A program made the translations under genes and the position numbers. Below the pieces are notes generated by a model. The model did not search any database, had not been told where the DNA came from, and saw only the letters and a list, made by a program, of their open reading frames with translations. Shown here piece by piece: positions 8,347 through 15,393 of a stretch of DNA of 40,049 nt. The DNA lies in assembly GCA_019422065.1 (NCBI GenBank), contig JAHZEA010000020.1, positions 1 to 40,049 of the forward strand, in the 5' to 3' direction. The stretch is from Lachnospiraceae bacterium. GTDB lineage: Bacteria > Bacillota > Clostridia > Lachnospirales > Anaerotignaceae. Each line of letters begins with the position of its first letter. Within the stretch, counting starts at the first letter, position 1.

Positions 8347-8967
8347 TTATTCCATATTTTTGATATTTCCTGACTGTATATCAGAAATATGCTGAGATAT
8401 CTTTTCTTTGGGCCAATCCCACCATTTTAATTTTAATAAAGTATTGATATTTTCCTGCGAAAAACGCTTTTTTATTGGCTTTGCGGGAATACCGCCAACA
8501 ATGGTGTAAGGAGGTACATCTTTTGTAACTACTGCACGTGCGCCAATCACTGCACCATCTCCAATTGTCACGCCAGCCAGAATCACTGCTTCATAACCAA
8601 TCCATACGTCATTTCCAATTATAATATCGCCTTTGTTATCCCATGCCTTTGTAATATCTTTTACATCAAGGTTCCATTCCTCAAAAAATATGGGAAATGG
8701 ATAGGTAGAAAGAGAATCTAATGTATGATTTGCACTGTTAAATAGAAATTTTGCACCACAGGCAACGGAACAGAATTTGCCAATCACTAATTTGTCATGG
8801 TTAATTGGATAATGGTATAATACATTATTCCTTTCAAAATTCCTTGGGTCGTTAACAAAATCATTATATATTGTGTATTTTCCGACGATAATGTTAGGGT
8901 TTGTAATAACATTTTTTAAATAAACCGTTTGCGTATCATTTGTTCTAGGAAATATCTTTTCTTCCAT
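8347..8967 (-). CDS. Vat/CatB-type hexapeptide O-acetyltransferase (xenobiotic acetyltransferase)
   Basis: A left-handed beta-helix acetyltransferase of the XAT family, 206 residues. Landmarks shared with streptogramin A acetyltransferases are VGKYTIYND, NNVLYHYPI, KLVIGKFCSVACGAKFL, the catalytic histidine in FNSANHTLDSLSTYPF, GNDVWIGYEAVILAGVTIGDGAVIGARAVV, and IVGGIPAKPIKKRFS. The family acetylates hydroxyl groups of streptogramin A or chloramphenicol, but many members have unknown acceptors, so resistance is possible rather than shown. AAGGAG precedes the ATG. It follows the Ntn-hydrolase by 23 bases and ends at a strong terminator, so the pair is an operon. Confidence 0.9.
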   Translation of the reverse strand: MEEKIFPRTNDTQTVYLKNVITNPNIIVGKYTIYNDFVNDPRNFERNNVLYHYPINHDKLVIGKFCSVACGAKFLFNSANHTLDSLSTYPFPIFFEEWNLDVKDITKAWDNKGDIIIGNDVWIGYEAVILAGVTIGDGAVIGARAVVTKDVPPYTIVGGIPAKPIKKRFSQENINTLLKLKWWDWPKEKISQHISDIQSGNIKNME

Positions 8968-8990
8968 AATGACTCTCCTTTTCTACACAA

Positions 8991-9686
8991 TTAAAATTGA
9001 TACTTTTTGATTTGCTTAAATTGATTATTTTCTGTATAGTACACAGCCTGCTCCTTTGCGGAATACACAAAAGAAACTCTTGTTGCCCACAATCCTTCTT
9101 GATGAACTTTTTGAAGCAATGAAAAACCATCCGAAACAGAAAAATCATCATTACATTGTTCCAAAAACTGCAATGCCTGTTCGTATCTGTCATCGCCTGA
9201 TACAATAAATTTTTGTGTACTTTCTGGAGCAAGTACAGAATAATTGGTAATCAAAGAATATTGTTTTTTCTCCTCTCGATACCCAATCCCCGGCTCAATA
9301 ATAAGTACACGCCCTGAAATATCTGACAGCATTGCCTGCATTGTGGCATCGGATGCATAAGTAATTTTCTTTGTATTAAGTATTTCCAGTACATCATCAA
9401 ATGAAATCTCTGCCTGAATAAACTGCTCTGTCAAGTCTGCAATAGTCATATAATCAGAGCCGCATTTATATTCTCCTTTGTCATTGCCATGCACATATAA
9501 AAGAGTTCCCACATTTCCGTTTTTATTTATACCATGATAAGAATGATACTTGCCATCTGGTCTTAATATCCCAATATAAAAACGGTCCTTTTCTGTTATC
9601 ACTTTATGGTTCCATACAGAAAGGTCAATATCAAAATTAAATCCTGTTATCATGTCATTTCCGTTATAAACAAATCTGGTACACAT
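8991..9686 (-). CDS. Ntn-hydrolase, choloylglycine/linear amide C-N hydrolase type
   Basis: The chosen ATG gives an N-terminus MCTRFVYNG, placing a cysteine at position 2, the nucleophile that becomes N-terminal after Met removal in choloylglycine-type hydrolases. A GFNFDID loop at 15-21 occupies the place of the Arg/Asp pair of that family, and YHGINKNGNVGTLLYVHG resembles the substrate loop with the glycine-rich turn. The length of 231 residues is shorter than bile salt hydrolase or penicillin V acylase (about 320), so the substrate is not assignable. A frame three codons longer exists, but GGGTG fits the ATG at 9686, and the cysteine position decides it. It is co-transcribed with the acetyltransferase. 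Confidence 0.72.
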   Translation of the reverse strand: MCTRFVYNGNDMITGFNFDIDLSVWNHKVITEKDRFYIGILRPDGKYHSYHGINKNGNVGTLLYVHGNDKGEYKCGSDYMTIADLTEQFIQAEISFDDVLEILNTKKITYASDATMQAMLSDISGRVLIIEPGIGYREEKKQYSLITNYSVLAPESTQKFIVSGDDRYEQALQFLEQCNDDFSVSDGFSLLQKVHQEGLWATRVSFVYSAKEQAVYYTENNQFKQIKKYQF

Positions 9687-9766
9687 AAAAATCACCCTTT
9701 CAAATTTCTTACTTTTGATATTACATTTCTTTTTCCATTAATGCTATCCACCAAATAACTCTGTAT

Positions 9767-9793
9767 CAAAAAAGGACTGCTGTAAGCAGTCCT
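9767..9793 (-). terminator. Intrinsic terminator of the CD3324-type gene
   Basis: AGGACTGCT and AGCAGTCCT pair perfectly around a three-base loop (9773-9793) and are followed on the minus strand by TTTTTTG. The hairpin starts just after the stop of the HTH gene. Confidence 0.88.
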
Positions 9794-9800
9794 CTTGAGA

Positions 9801-10064
9801 TTATTTTTTATATATAATTTTACGAACGGCAGATATGGACAGATTATATTTTTCAGATAAAAATTCCATTGATATGCCGTTTTGATATTCTTCTTTTATA
9901 CTTTTGTTGCGTTCTTCCAGTTCTTTTCGATAACCGGAAACTTCTCCCCAACGCTTCTGCTTTTTTTGCTCCACAGGAATATAGATATATTCTCCTTGAA
10001 CATAATTTTGCAGTTCTTTTACCAATGCGTCAGGAAGCACAACTTTTGCGTTTTTGTACTTCAT
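9801..10064 (-). CDS. CD3324-family small HTH protein
   Basis: An 87-residue protein of the CD3324 type: it opens MKYKNAKVVLPDALVKELQNYVQGEYIYIP, has a basic KKQKRWGE middle, and ends with a helix-turn-helix-like segment (MEFLSEKYNLSISAVRKIIYKK, about 66-87). Its role is unknown; the predicted HTH suggests nucleic-acid binding. GGAGG lies eight bases before the ATG. It is monocistronic, with its own promoter (10250-10278), a long structured leader and its own terminator, which is far more regulatory DNA than a gene this small usually carries. Confidence 0.85.
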   Translation of the reverse strand: MKYKNAKVVLPDALVKELQNYVQGEYIYIPVEQKKQKRWGEVSGYRKELEERNKSIKEEYQNGISMEFLSEKYNLSISAVRKIIYKK

Positions 10065-10076
10065 GCAAGCTTCCTC

Positions 10077-10173
10077 CTTGATTTAATTTAATCAAGTTGC
10101 AAAGCTGGCATCTTGTTTGCGACCAATTTACTCCATGCAGTTGTCGCAATTTACCAGCCTTGCATGGAGTAAA
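10077..10173 (-). promoter_or_regulatory. Structured 5' leader with interleaved stems (candidate cis-regulatory RNA)
   Basis: In the minus-strand transcript four stems can be read. Stem A pairs 10173-10161 with 10139-10127 (13 perfect pairs). Stem B pairs 10164-10154 with 10108-10098 (11 pairs, one G-U). Stem C pairs 10149-10143 with 10123-10117 (7 perfect). Stem D pairs 10096-10090 with 10083-10077 (7 perfect) and includes the first bases of the AAGGAGG ribosome binding site. A overlaps and crosses B and C, so A and B+C are alternatives or a pseudoknot. This layout fits translational control. It could also be a DNA operator cluster or a mobile-repeat scar. No known riboswitch class is recognised. 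Confidence 0.5.
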
Positions 10174-10229
10174 GCTTTATTTCTCTTTTTTGTATTTTTA
10201 CACATAAGTATCACTTCTTTCTTGTTACA

Positions 10230-10278
10230 ACAATAACCTATTGTGTTTTAGTGTAGCATATTCTTAAATTCCTATCAA
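10230..10278 (-). promoter_or_regulatory. Promoter of the CD3324-type gene with dyad at the start site
   Basis: TTGATA (10278-10273) is 17 bases from TACACT (10255-10250) on the minus strand. Immediately downstream, ACAATA-ACC-TATTGT (10230-10244) is a perfect six-base dyad at the expected transcription start, a typical repressor position. Transcription from here gives a leader of about 175 bases before the gene. Confidence 0.5.
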
Positions 10279-10282
10279 CTTA

Positions 10283-11315
10283 TTACTTTTTCATATTACA
10301 CAGCCTGCTGTCGGTAATGAATTTCTTTTTCCTTGGGTCTCCTTCTGCACGATAAATCATCAAATTTTTCAAATCAAATACAGAACTCCATACTGTTTCA
10401 AAATCTACTTCATCGTCATACTGACACATAAAACCATATTCTCCCTTAAGTAATTTTTCCGTTGATTCTATGAGATTATCATCTGAAATATTGAGCAAAT
10501 GATTCATAACAACACAATACCTTGTATAGGAATGATAATCATTTCCTTTTGCAAAATCATATGGTTTCATTTCATCAGAAATAAAGCTGTTTACTGTGCA
10601 TACTACATTTCCCATTTTACTTTTTTGTGCCTCTCGTATTTTCTTTTTTGTTGGCGTACATTCGACTACTGCCACTTTTGTCAGAGAGCAGAATGTTACA
10701 GTTAGAAGCTACCGGCAAATTCATAATTAAAGACATGGCATGGTCAGTATTATTTGCTTTTTCAAGTAAATACCTAACAATAAAACAGGAATTAAAGCCG
10801 GCTTTAATCTCTTTTAAATCTGTCAGAACAAATGTCATAGCAACTGCCAGTCCATGTTCGTTTATTCCTTCTTCTCCATTTATAAAAGAAGATGTTGTAA
10901 TATTAAATTTATTACCATTTTCAGGAGCATATATTTCACTTTTACTTCCATATTTTAAATAAGGCGGTAAATCATTATTTCTGCCGTATATCACAAAATC
11001 GTCTTTGGAAAAAGCAAATGCCGTACAACCTCTTATTTCTACGGGAAAGTTATTTTCTAAGTTATACATGCAGCAACCCATACAAAGCATCCAAGAAACG
11101 AACTTCAGATAATCCTCTCCAATTGTATCTGTTACACCTCTAATTTCCTCACATACCTCTGGGAAGAATTCTCTTAAAATTTTTTCACTTTCTTTTCCAT
11201 GTTGAAGTTGGAAATCATCCAAAAGCAAAGGAAAAGAAATATTAGCTTTTTTAAAAATATTGCCTCTTTTTACACCCATTTGATAATGGCTGCCTTTCAA
11301 ACGTAAATGATACAT
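10283..11315 (-). pseudogene. C45-type autoproteolytic acyltransferase/amidase, frameshifted
   Basis: An acyl-CoA:6-APA acyltransferase-like (peptidase C45) Ntn-hydrolase split by one frameshift. The first frame (11315 to about 10677) holds the family N-terminus YHLRLKGSHYQMGVKRG, the VEIRGCTAF segment whose Cys97 would be the autoproteolytic nucleophile, YGRNNDLPPYLKYG, and EEGINEHGLAVAMTF. It should continue in the second frame (from about 10675 to 10283) with AVVECTPTKKKIREAQ and FVAN-type C-terminal sequences. The junction is near 10675-10690, after ILLSDK. It may be a +1 base in the AAAA run, or an 8-base loss at a TGGC repeat. Both halves keep good coding quality, so the break is recent or a sequencing error. 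It starts three bases after the AraC-GyrI gene. Confidence 0.82.
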
Positions 11316-11318
11316 TGT

Positions 11319-12185
11319 TTAATCCTCCCTTGTCTTTTTTATTGCTATCCAAACTTCTGAAGAACCTCTTAACAATTGTTTTTCTGCATAAGGATATACT
11401 TCAATATCTGGTAGTCCTGCATATTCATAGCCCGAACATGGAAGAAATTCCGTAAAAAAGCGGCGAAAAACACTCTGAACACTTTCTTTAAAGGGACCAT
11501 CATTTTTGAATATAACCCAAGTTGCTTTAGGAATTATATATTGAGCCATACCATCAGGAACAGTAGCATTACTTGCTGTTGCAATATAATAATAAATATC
11601 TGTTGGATTGTTATATACACTAACCCCTAATATTTTAGATGAATCACCAATAGAGAGCTTTGCAATATTGCGGATTAGATTTTGGTCAAATGCCTGTTTC
11701 CAAAAAAGCGGAATATTCTTCATATTTTCTTCCATATCTTCAACTAATGGTGTTCTAATTCCAACAATACGGATTTCATTTTTTTCTTCAATACAATATG
11801 GCATTACACTACCTCCCCCTATATTTATTGAAAACTTAATTGACGGATAAGCACATAAAGTACACCCTATATTTTTTGCCATGATTGGCGTGATACCATG
11901 TATGCTTTGAAATGCTCGGTTAAAAGACGTTGGAGAAGAATATCCATATTTCAAAGCGACATCTATCACTTTGCTGTTTGTCCTTTGAAGCTCAAATGCA
12001 GCCTGTGTCATTTTGCGCCGACGTACATATTCAGATAATGAAATGCCTGCAATATAAGAAAAAATACGCTGAAAACAATATAAAGAACAACCAGCAATTT
12101 TTGCAGCCTCCTCATAAGACATATCCTTATCTAAATTAAATTCTATGTAATTTATGGCTTTCCCAAGTTTTTCTAACCATTCCAT
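11319..12185 (-). CDS. AraC-family regulator with C-terminal GyrI-like effector domain
   Basis: A 288-residue regulator. Two HTH motifs at residues about 8-105 form the AraC DNA-binding domain (MSYEEAAKIAGCSLYCFQRIFSYIAGISLSEYVRRRK ... VIDVALKYGYSSPTSFNRAF). A GyrI-like/Cass2 effector domain follows from about residue 130 (RIVGIRTPLVEDMEEN ... GLPDIEVYPYAEKQ). This is the Rob/SAV-type arrangement used to sense hydrophobic compounds. AAGGAGGAAATACGT precedes the ATG. It is the first gene of an operon with the C45-type acyltransferase pseudogene, so that enzyme was probably its target. Confidence 0.93.
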   Translation of the reverse strand: MEWLEKLGKAINYIEFNLDKDMSYEEAAKIAGCSLYCFQRIFSYIAGISLSEYVRRRKMTQAAFELQRTNSKVIDVALKYGYSSPTSFNRAFQSIHGITPIMAKNIGCTLCAYPSIKFSINIGGGSVMPYCIEEKNEIRIVGIRTPLVEDMEENMKNIPLFWKQAFDQNLIRNIAKLSIGDSSKILGVSVYNNPTDIYYYIATASNATVPDGMAQYIIPKATWVIFKNDGPFKESVQSVFRRFFTEFLPCSGYEYAGLPDIEVYPYAEKQLLRGSSEVWIAIKKTRED

Positions 12186-12325
12186 ACGTATTTCCTCCTT
12201 GATTTATAAGATACATCTTTTAATTTTTTATTTCCTCTCTTTTTATGCTCAATTTTGTAAGCTTTCACATAGTTTATAGTAATAAAAAATTCCTTTCAAT
12301 AATCAACATAGTTATTACAAAAAAC

Positions 12326-12370
12326 AAAAGCCAAAAGGTTTATGATTTATTCATAAAACTTTTAGCTTTT
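12326..12370. terminator. Long AT-rich hairpin, possible bidirectional terminator
   Basis: Twenty-base arms (12326-12345 and 12351-12370) pair almost completely around a TTTAT-type loop. On the minus strand the stem ends GGCTTTTG followed by TTTTTTG. It lies between the phosphonate operon's remnants and the AraC gene. Confidence 0.55.
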
Positions 12371-12431
12371 CGTATCGGATATATAAATTTTTTAAATTTA
12401 AATATTATTTTGATTTTTCCAACGTTTTTTA

Positions 12432-12735
12432 CTAATCATCATTACCGTTTAACTGGTATATAAACAAAGCAGCATCTAATACTTCTGTATGTTCCAGTTT
12501 GCATAATCTCAAATCAACACCTTTAAGTTTTGGAATTTGCAAAAGCGGTCTATTTTATATTATATTTAGTAAAAAAGCTGCTCTTGGTCTAATTATTTCA
12601 TTATGTAATTAACATGTTAGGAAACAAAAAACATAAATACTATTCTTCTTCAATATACAGGTATGGTATTCCTTTCCATGTAAGTTCAGGCATTTTGTCT
12701 ACTTTCTTAAAATAATTATATATCGCTTGATTAAT
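12432..12735 (-). pseudogene. Two short coding remnants of unidentified genes
   Basis: Two stretches look like C-termini of lost genes. At 12640-12735 the frame reads INQAIYNYFKKVDKM then PELTWKGIPYLYIEEE and stops. At 12432-12554 it reads NRPLLQIPKLKGVDL, then RLCKLEHTEVLDAALF and IYQLNGNDD, and stops. Neither has a start codon with a ribosome binding site, and stops precede both. Residue composition and codon choice look protein-like, but I do not recognise a family. The remaining part of the gene-free stretch 12186-12952 holds hairpins and AT-rich DNA only. Confidence 0.4.
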
Positions 12736-12864
12736 TCATTCTTAATTTCAAAAAATCAAGCTGTTTATGTTTCACACTGCTTAAGCAGACACAAAAACAA
12801 TTCTTTTTAATATTTATTAGATTTTTTAAAATACAAATTCTAACAAACTATAATTCTTTACAGC

Positions 12865-12905
12865 AAAAACAGACTTTTTATGGTACTTAAACCATAAAAA
12901 GCCTG
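12865..12905 (-). terminator. Intrinsic terminator of the phosphonate operon
   Basis: Fifteen-base arms (12870-12884 and 12891-12905) pair with one mismatch around a six-base loop, followed on the minus strand by TTTTTG. It lies 48 bases after the last phnE stop. Confidence 0.88.
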
Positions 12906-12952
12906 CCTTTGAAATAAGTTATAAATATAGAAATTTGAATGAAAAAGCTTAT

Positions 12953-13789
12953 TTATATTTTCTTTTTAATATGGACAAATAATCTTTCTATAACATATGC
13001 AACAATAAATACCAAAAGTATTGCAATACCAGCTGAACCATAGTTATAGTTCTGCAAATTTCTTGAAATTACATAGCCTATACCTCCGGCACCTACCATA
13101 CCAAGTATTGCACATTCTGAAAAATTAGTTTCAAGTCTCATACCAGTCCATGCTACTATCTGTGAAAACGCAGCCGGAAGGACAGCATTTATAAATATAC
13201 TTAATCTGCTTGTGCCTGTAACTTCAAGCGCTTCCATTGTTTCATCGGATATGCTTTCAAAACTTTGGGCAAATGATTTTGTAAAAAATGCTGTTGTATG
13301 TACGCAAAGACCAGCAACACCGGCTTCGGGTCCCATTCCAAGACAAACCAGCATTAAAAGCACCCATACCGGGGTAGGAACTGCCCTTAGGAATGTAAAA
13401 AATGATTGTGTCAAAACTGAAAGCCATGTTATTTTAAATATATTTCTTGCGGCTATCATGCCGAATACAATTCCAAGAATTAAGCTGTAAAGAAGTGATA
13501 AAACAGCTATTGAAACCGTTTCAAGCATAGAGCTGAAAATTATATCCATATCCGAAAAATCAAAGTGCGCCAAATCCCAAAATACAACACCTACATCTGG
13601 CACACGTGATAAAAGTTTAAGCCAGTCTATATTAAGATAAACAAGGCTTAAAACAGTAAGCACAACAACACCTGTTAAAAATCTTGGAACAAAAGTGTTT
13701 TTATCCTTACAGCCTACAGGTATTTTTTTACTTGCTTTTTCGGCAGAACTATTTCTTACAGTGCTTGGTATAACGCTTTCATCTGTCAT
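12953..13789 (-). CDS. phnE: PhnE-type phosphonate ABC transporter permease (second copy)
   Basis: Inner-membrane permease of a phosphonate importer, 278 residues. A cytoplasmic N-terminal extension of about 35 residues precedes six predicted membrane helices. The permease coupling loop is MEALEVTGTSRLSIFINAVLPAAFSQIVAW, and the end is GGIGYVISRNLQNYNYGSAGIAIL, both typical of PhnE. It overlaps the other phnE by four bases (ATGA), so the two permeases are translationally coupled and probably form a heterodimer. It is the last gene of the operon and is followed by a terminator. Confidence 0.93.
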   Translation of the reverse strand: MTDESVIPSTVRNSSAEKASKKIPVGCKDKNTFVPRFLTGVVVLTVLSLVYLNIDWLKLLSRVPDVGVVFWDLAHFDFSDMDIIFSSMLETVSIAVLSLLYSLILGIVFGMIAARNIFKITWLSVLTQSFFTFLRAVPTPVWVLLMLVCLGMGPEAGVAGLCVHTTAFFTKSFAQSFESISDETMEALEVTGTSRLSIFINAVLPAAFSQIVAWTGMRLETNFSECAILGMVGAGGIGYVISRNLQNYNYGSAGIAILLVFIVAYVIERLFVHIKKKI

Positions 13790-14586
13790 TTTAAAATCTC
13801 CTTTCTGAGCTTACCGGTTATTCTGTCAACAACAATAACCATAGCCGCAATTAAAAGTATAATGCTGAAAGCTATATCATACTGAAATCCTTTTATGTAC
13901 GAAAACAGGGTAAGACCTACTCCGCCGCCGCCAACCATGCCTACAATTGTTGATGCTCTTATATTTACCTCTATACAGTAAAGGAACCATGATAAAAAAC
14001 CATTTAAACATGATGGCAGTATTGCCTGCCAAACTCTTTGCCAAAATCCGGCACCTACAGCCTGAAGGCTTTCTACACAGTCCTGCGAAACATCTTCTAT
14101 TGTTTCTACAAATGCCCTTACCATAAAAGCAAAACTTGTAATTAAAAGAGCCACAAATCCAACTCCTGTTCCTATGCCTAATGACGAAAAAAGTATAAAT
14201 GCCCAAACAAGAGCCGGTATATTTCTTAAAAATGTGGCAAAGCCTCTTACATATTTAGCCAGTTTTGGAAAAGGCGATATCTTTTCACTGGCAAAAAGTG
14301 ATACAAAAAATGCCAGTACAGCCGCTATTGTAGTAGATGACATTGCTAAGGCAAGTGTTACTACTACACTGGATAATACGCCTGGTATACGGCTTGCCTT
14401 TGGCAGTGCCGGTGGGAAAAAGTCTTTTGTAATAAATGCCCAAAAAGCATCACTGTTTTGAGCCAGAGTCATTATATTAAAATTTGTATAAAACGATGTA
14501 GCTACAAAAAGCACTAATGCCACTGCAATAAAAATTGTGTACATTCTTTTTTGCTCACGCGCAATCAGCGGAATCCTTTTTGTCAT
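13786..14586 (-). CDS. phnE: PhnE-type phosphonate ABC transporter permease (first copy)
   Basis: The first of two PhnE permeases, about 266 residues with six predicted helices. The EAA-type coupling loop reads VESLQAVGAGFWQRVWQAILPSC, and the end contains GMVGGGGVGLTLFSYIKGFQYDIAFSI. The frame opens at a TTG at 14601, but an ATG at 14586 has GGAGG eight bases upstream and is preferred. It overlaps the 3' end of phnC by about 30 bases, an unusually deep overlap that suggests coupling. It pairs with the second PhnE and the PhnC ATPase. Confidence 0.93.
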   Translation of the reverse strand: MTKRIPLIAREQKRMYTIFIAVALVLFVATSFYTNFNIMTLAQNSDAFWAFITKDFFPPALPKASRIPGVLSSVVVTLALAMSSTTIAAVLAFFVSLFASEKISPFPKLAKYVRGFATFLRNIPALVWAFILFSSLGIGTGVGFVALLITSFAFMVRAFVETIEDVSQDCVESLQAVGAGFWQRVWQAILPSCLNGFLSWFLYCIEVNIRASTIVGMVGGGGVGLTLFSYIKGFQYDIAFSIILLIAAMVIVVDRITGKLRKEILK

Positions 14587-15361
14587 TGCCGGCTCCTCCA
14601 ATCATTAAATTTTCGCGAGATGTATTATAAATACGTTCAATAACATCATCGGTTAATTTTTCAGGAGGCCCGTCAAAAACAACTTCACCTTTTGAAAGGC
14701 CTATAATTCGTGTTGAATATTTTATAGCCACATCAAGCTGATGCAGGTTTACTATACATGCAATATTTCTTTTTTGTGTCATATCTCTTAAAAGGTCCAT
14801 TATTGTTTTGGCACTTGATGGGTCAAGGGATGCTATAGGCTCATCACAAAGCAGGAGCTTTGGATTTTGCATAATGGCCCTTGCAATACCTACCCTCTGC
14901 TTTTGTCCGCCTGAAAGGTCAGAAGCTCTGTTGTAGCAGAACTGTTCCATTCCAAGCTCATTAAGAAGATTTATGGCTTCTTTTTTATCTTCTTCGCTGT
15001 AAAGACCGAATATCCCCTTTAAACCGTCCATATATCCTAAACGTCCATGAAGTACGTTTTGAAGAACAGAAAGGCTGTATACCAGATTATAATTCTGAAA
15101 TATCATACCAACTTTGCGGCGGAGTTTTCTAAGCTCTTTACCCTTTTGCTGAGAAACTGATAAGCCGTCTAATGTTATATTTCCGTCGCTTATAGATATA
15201 AGTTTATTAATAGACCTTAATATAGTTGATTTGCCAGAACCTGAAGGCCCTATTATAGATACAAATTCACCTTCATTTACTTCAAATGACACATTTTTAA
15301 GTGCATGAACACCATTTGGATAGTGTTTTGATACGTTTTCAAATTTTAATATTTTATCCAT
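14555..15361 (-). CDS. phnC: PhnC, phosphonate ABC transporter ATP-binding protein
   Basis: ATPase of the phosphonate importer, 268 residues. Walker A GPSGSGKS at 38-45, Q-loop FQNYNLV, signature LSGGQKQR near 150, Walker B LLLCDEPIASLDP and the H-loop in VNLHQLDVAI are all present; the last motif is typical of PhnC proteins. GGGAGAG precedes the ATG. It lies 32 bases after phnD, and its 3' end runs into phnE. Confidence 0.95.
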   Translation of the reverse strand: MDKILKFENVSKHYPNGVHALKNVSFEVNEGEFVSIIGPSGSGKSTILRSINKLISISDGNITLDGLSVSQQKGKELRKLRRKVGMIFQNYNLVYSLSVLQNVLHGRLGYMDGLKGIFGLYSEEDKKEAINLLNELGMEQFCYNRASDLSGGQKQRVGIARAIMQNPKLLLCDEPIASLDPSSAKTIMDLLRDMTQKRNIACIVNLHQLDVAIKYSTRIIGLSKGEVVFDGPPEKLTDDVIERIYNTSRENLMIGGAGNDKKDSADCA

Positions 15362-15393
15362 ACTGACTCTCCCACCGAAAAACTTCAGAGCTT

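Noticed and set aside
10098..10173. Possibility that the nested inverted repeats are an integron attC site or an IS end
   Set aside because: No GTTRRRY core sites, target-site duplication or transposase remnant nearby; position within a promoter-to-gene leader fits regulation better.
10283..10675. Treating the downstream half of the C45-type gene as a separate protein
   Set aside because: It has no ribosome binding site of its own, and its sequence continues the upstream family domain after a frameshift.
12245..12463. Plus-strand 72-codon frame
   Set aside because: AT-rich, hydrophobic low-complexity product with no ribosome binding site; it runs across a terminator hairpin.
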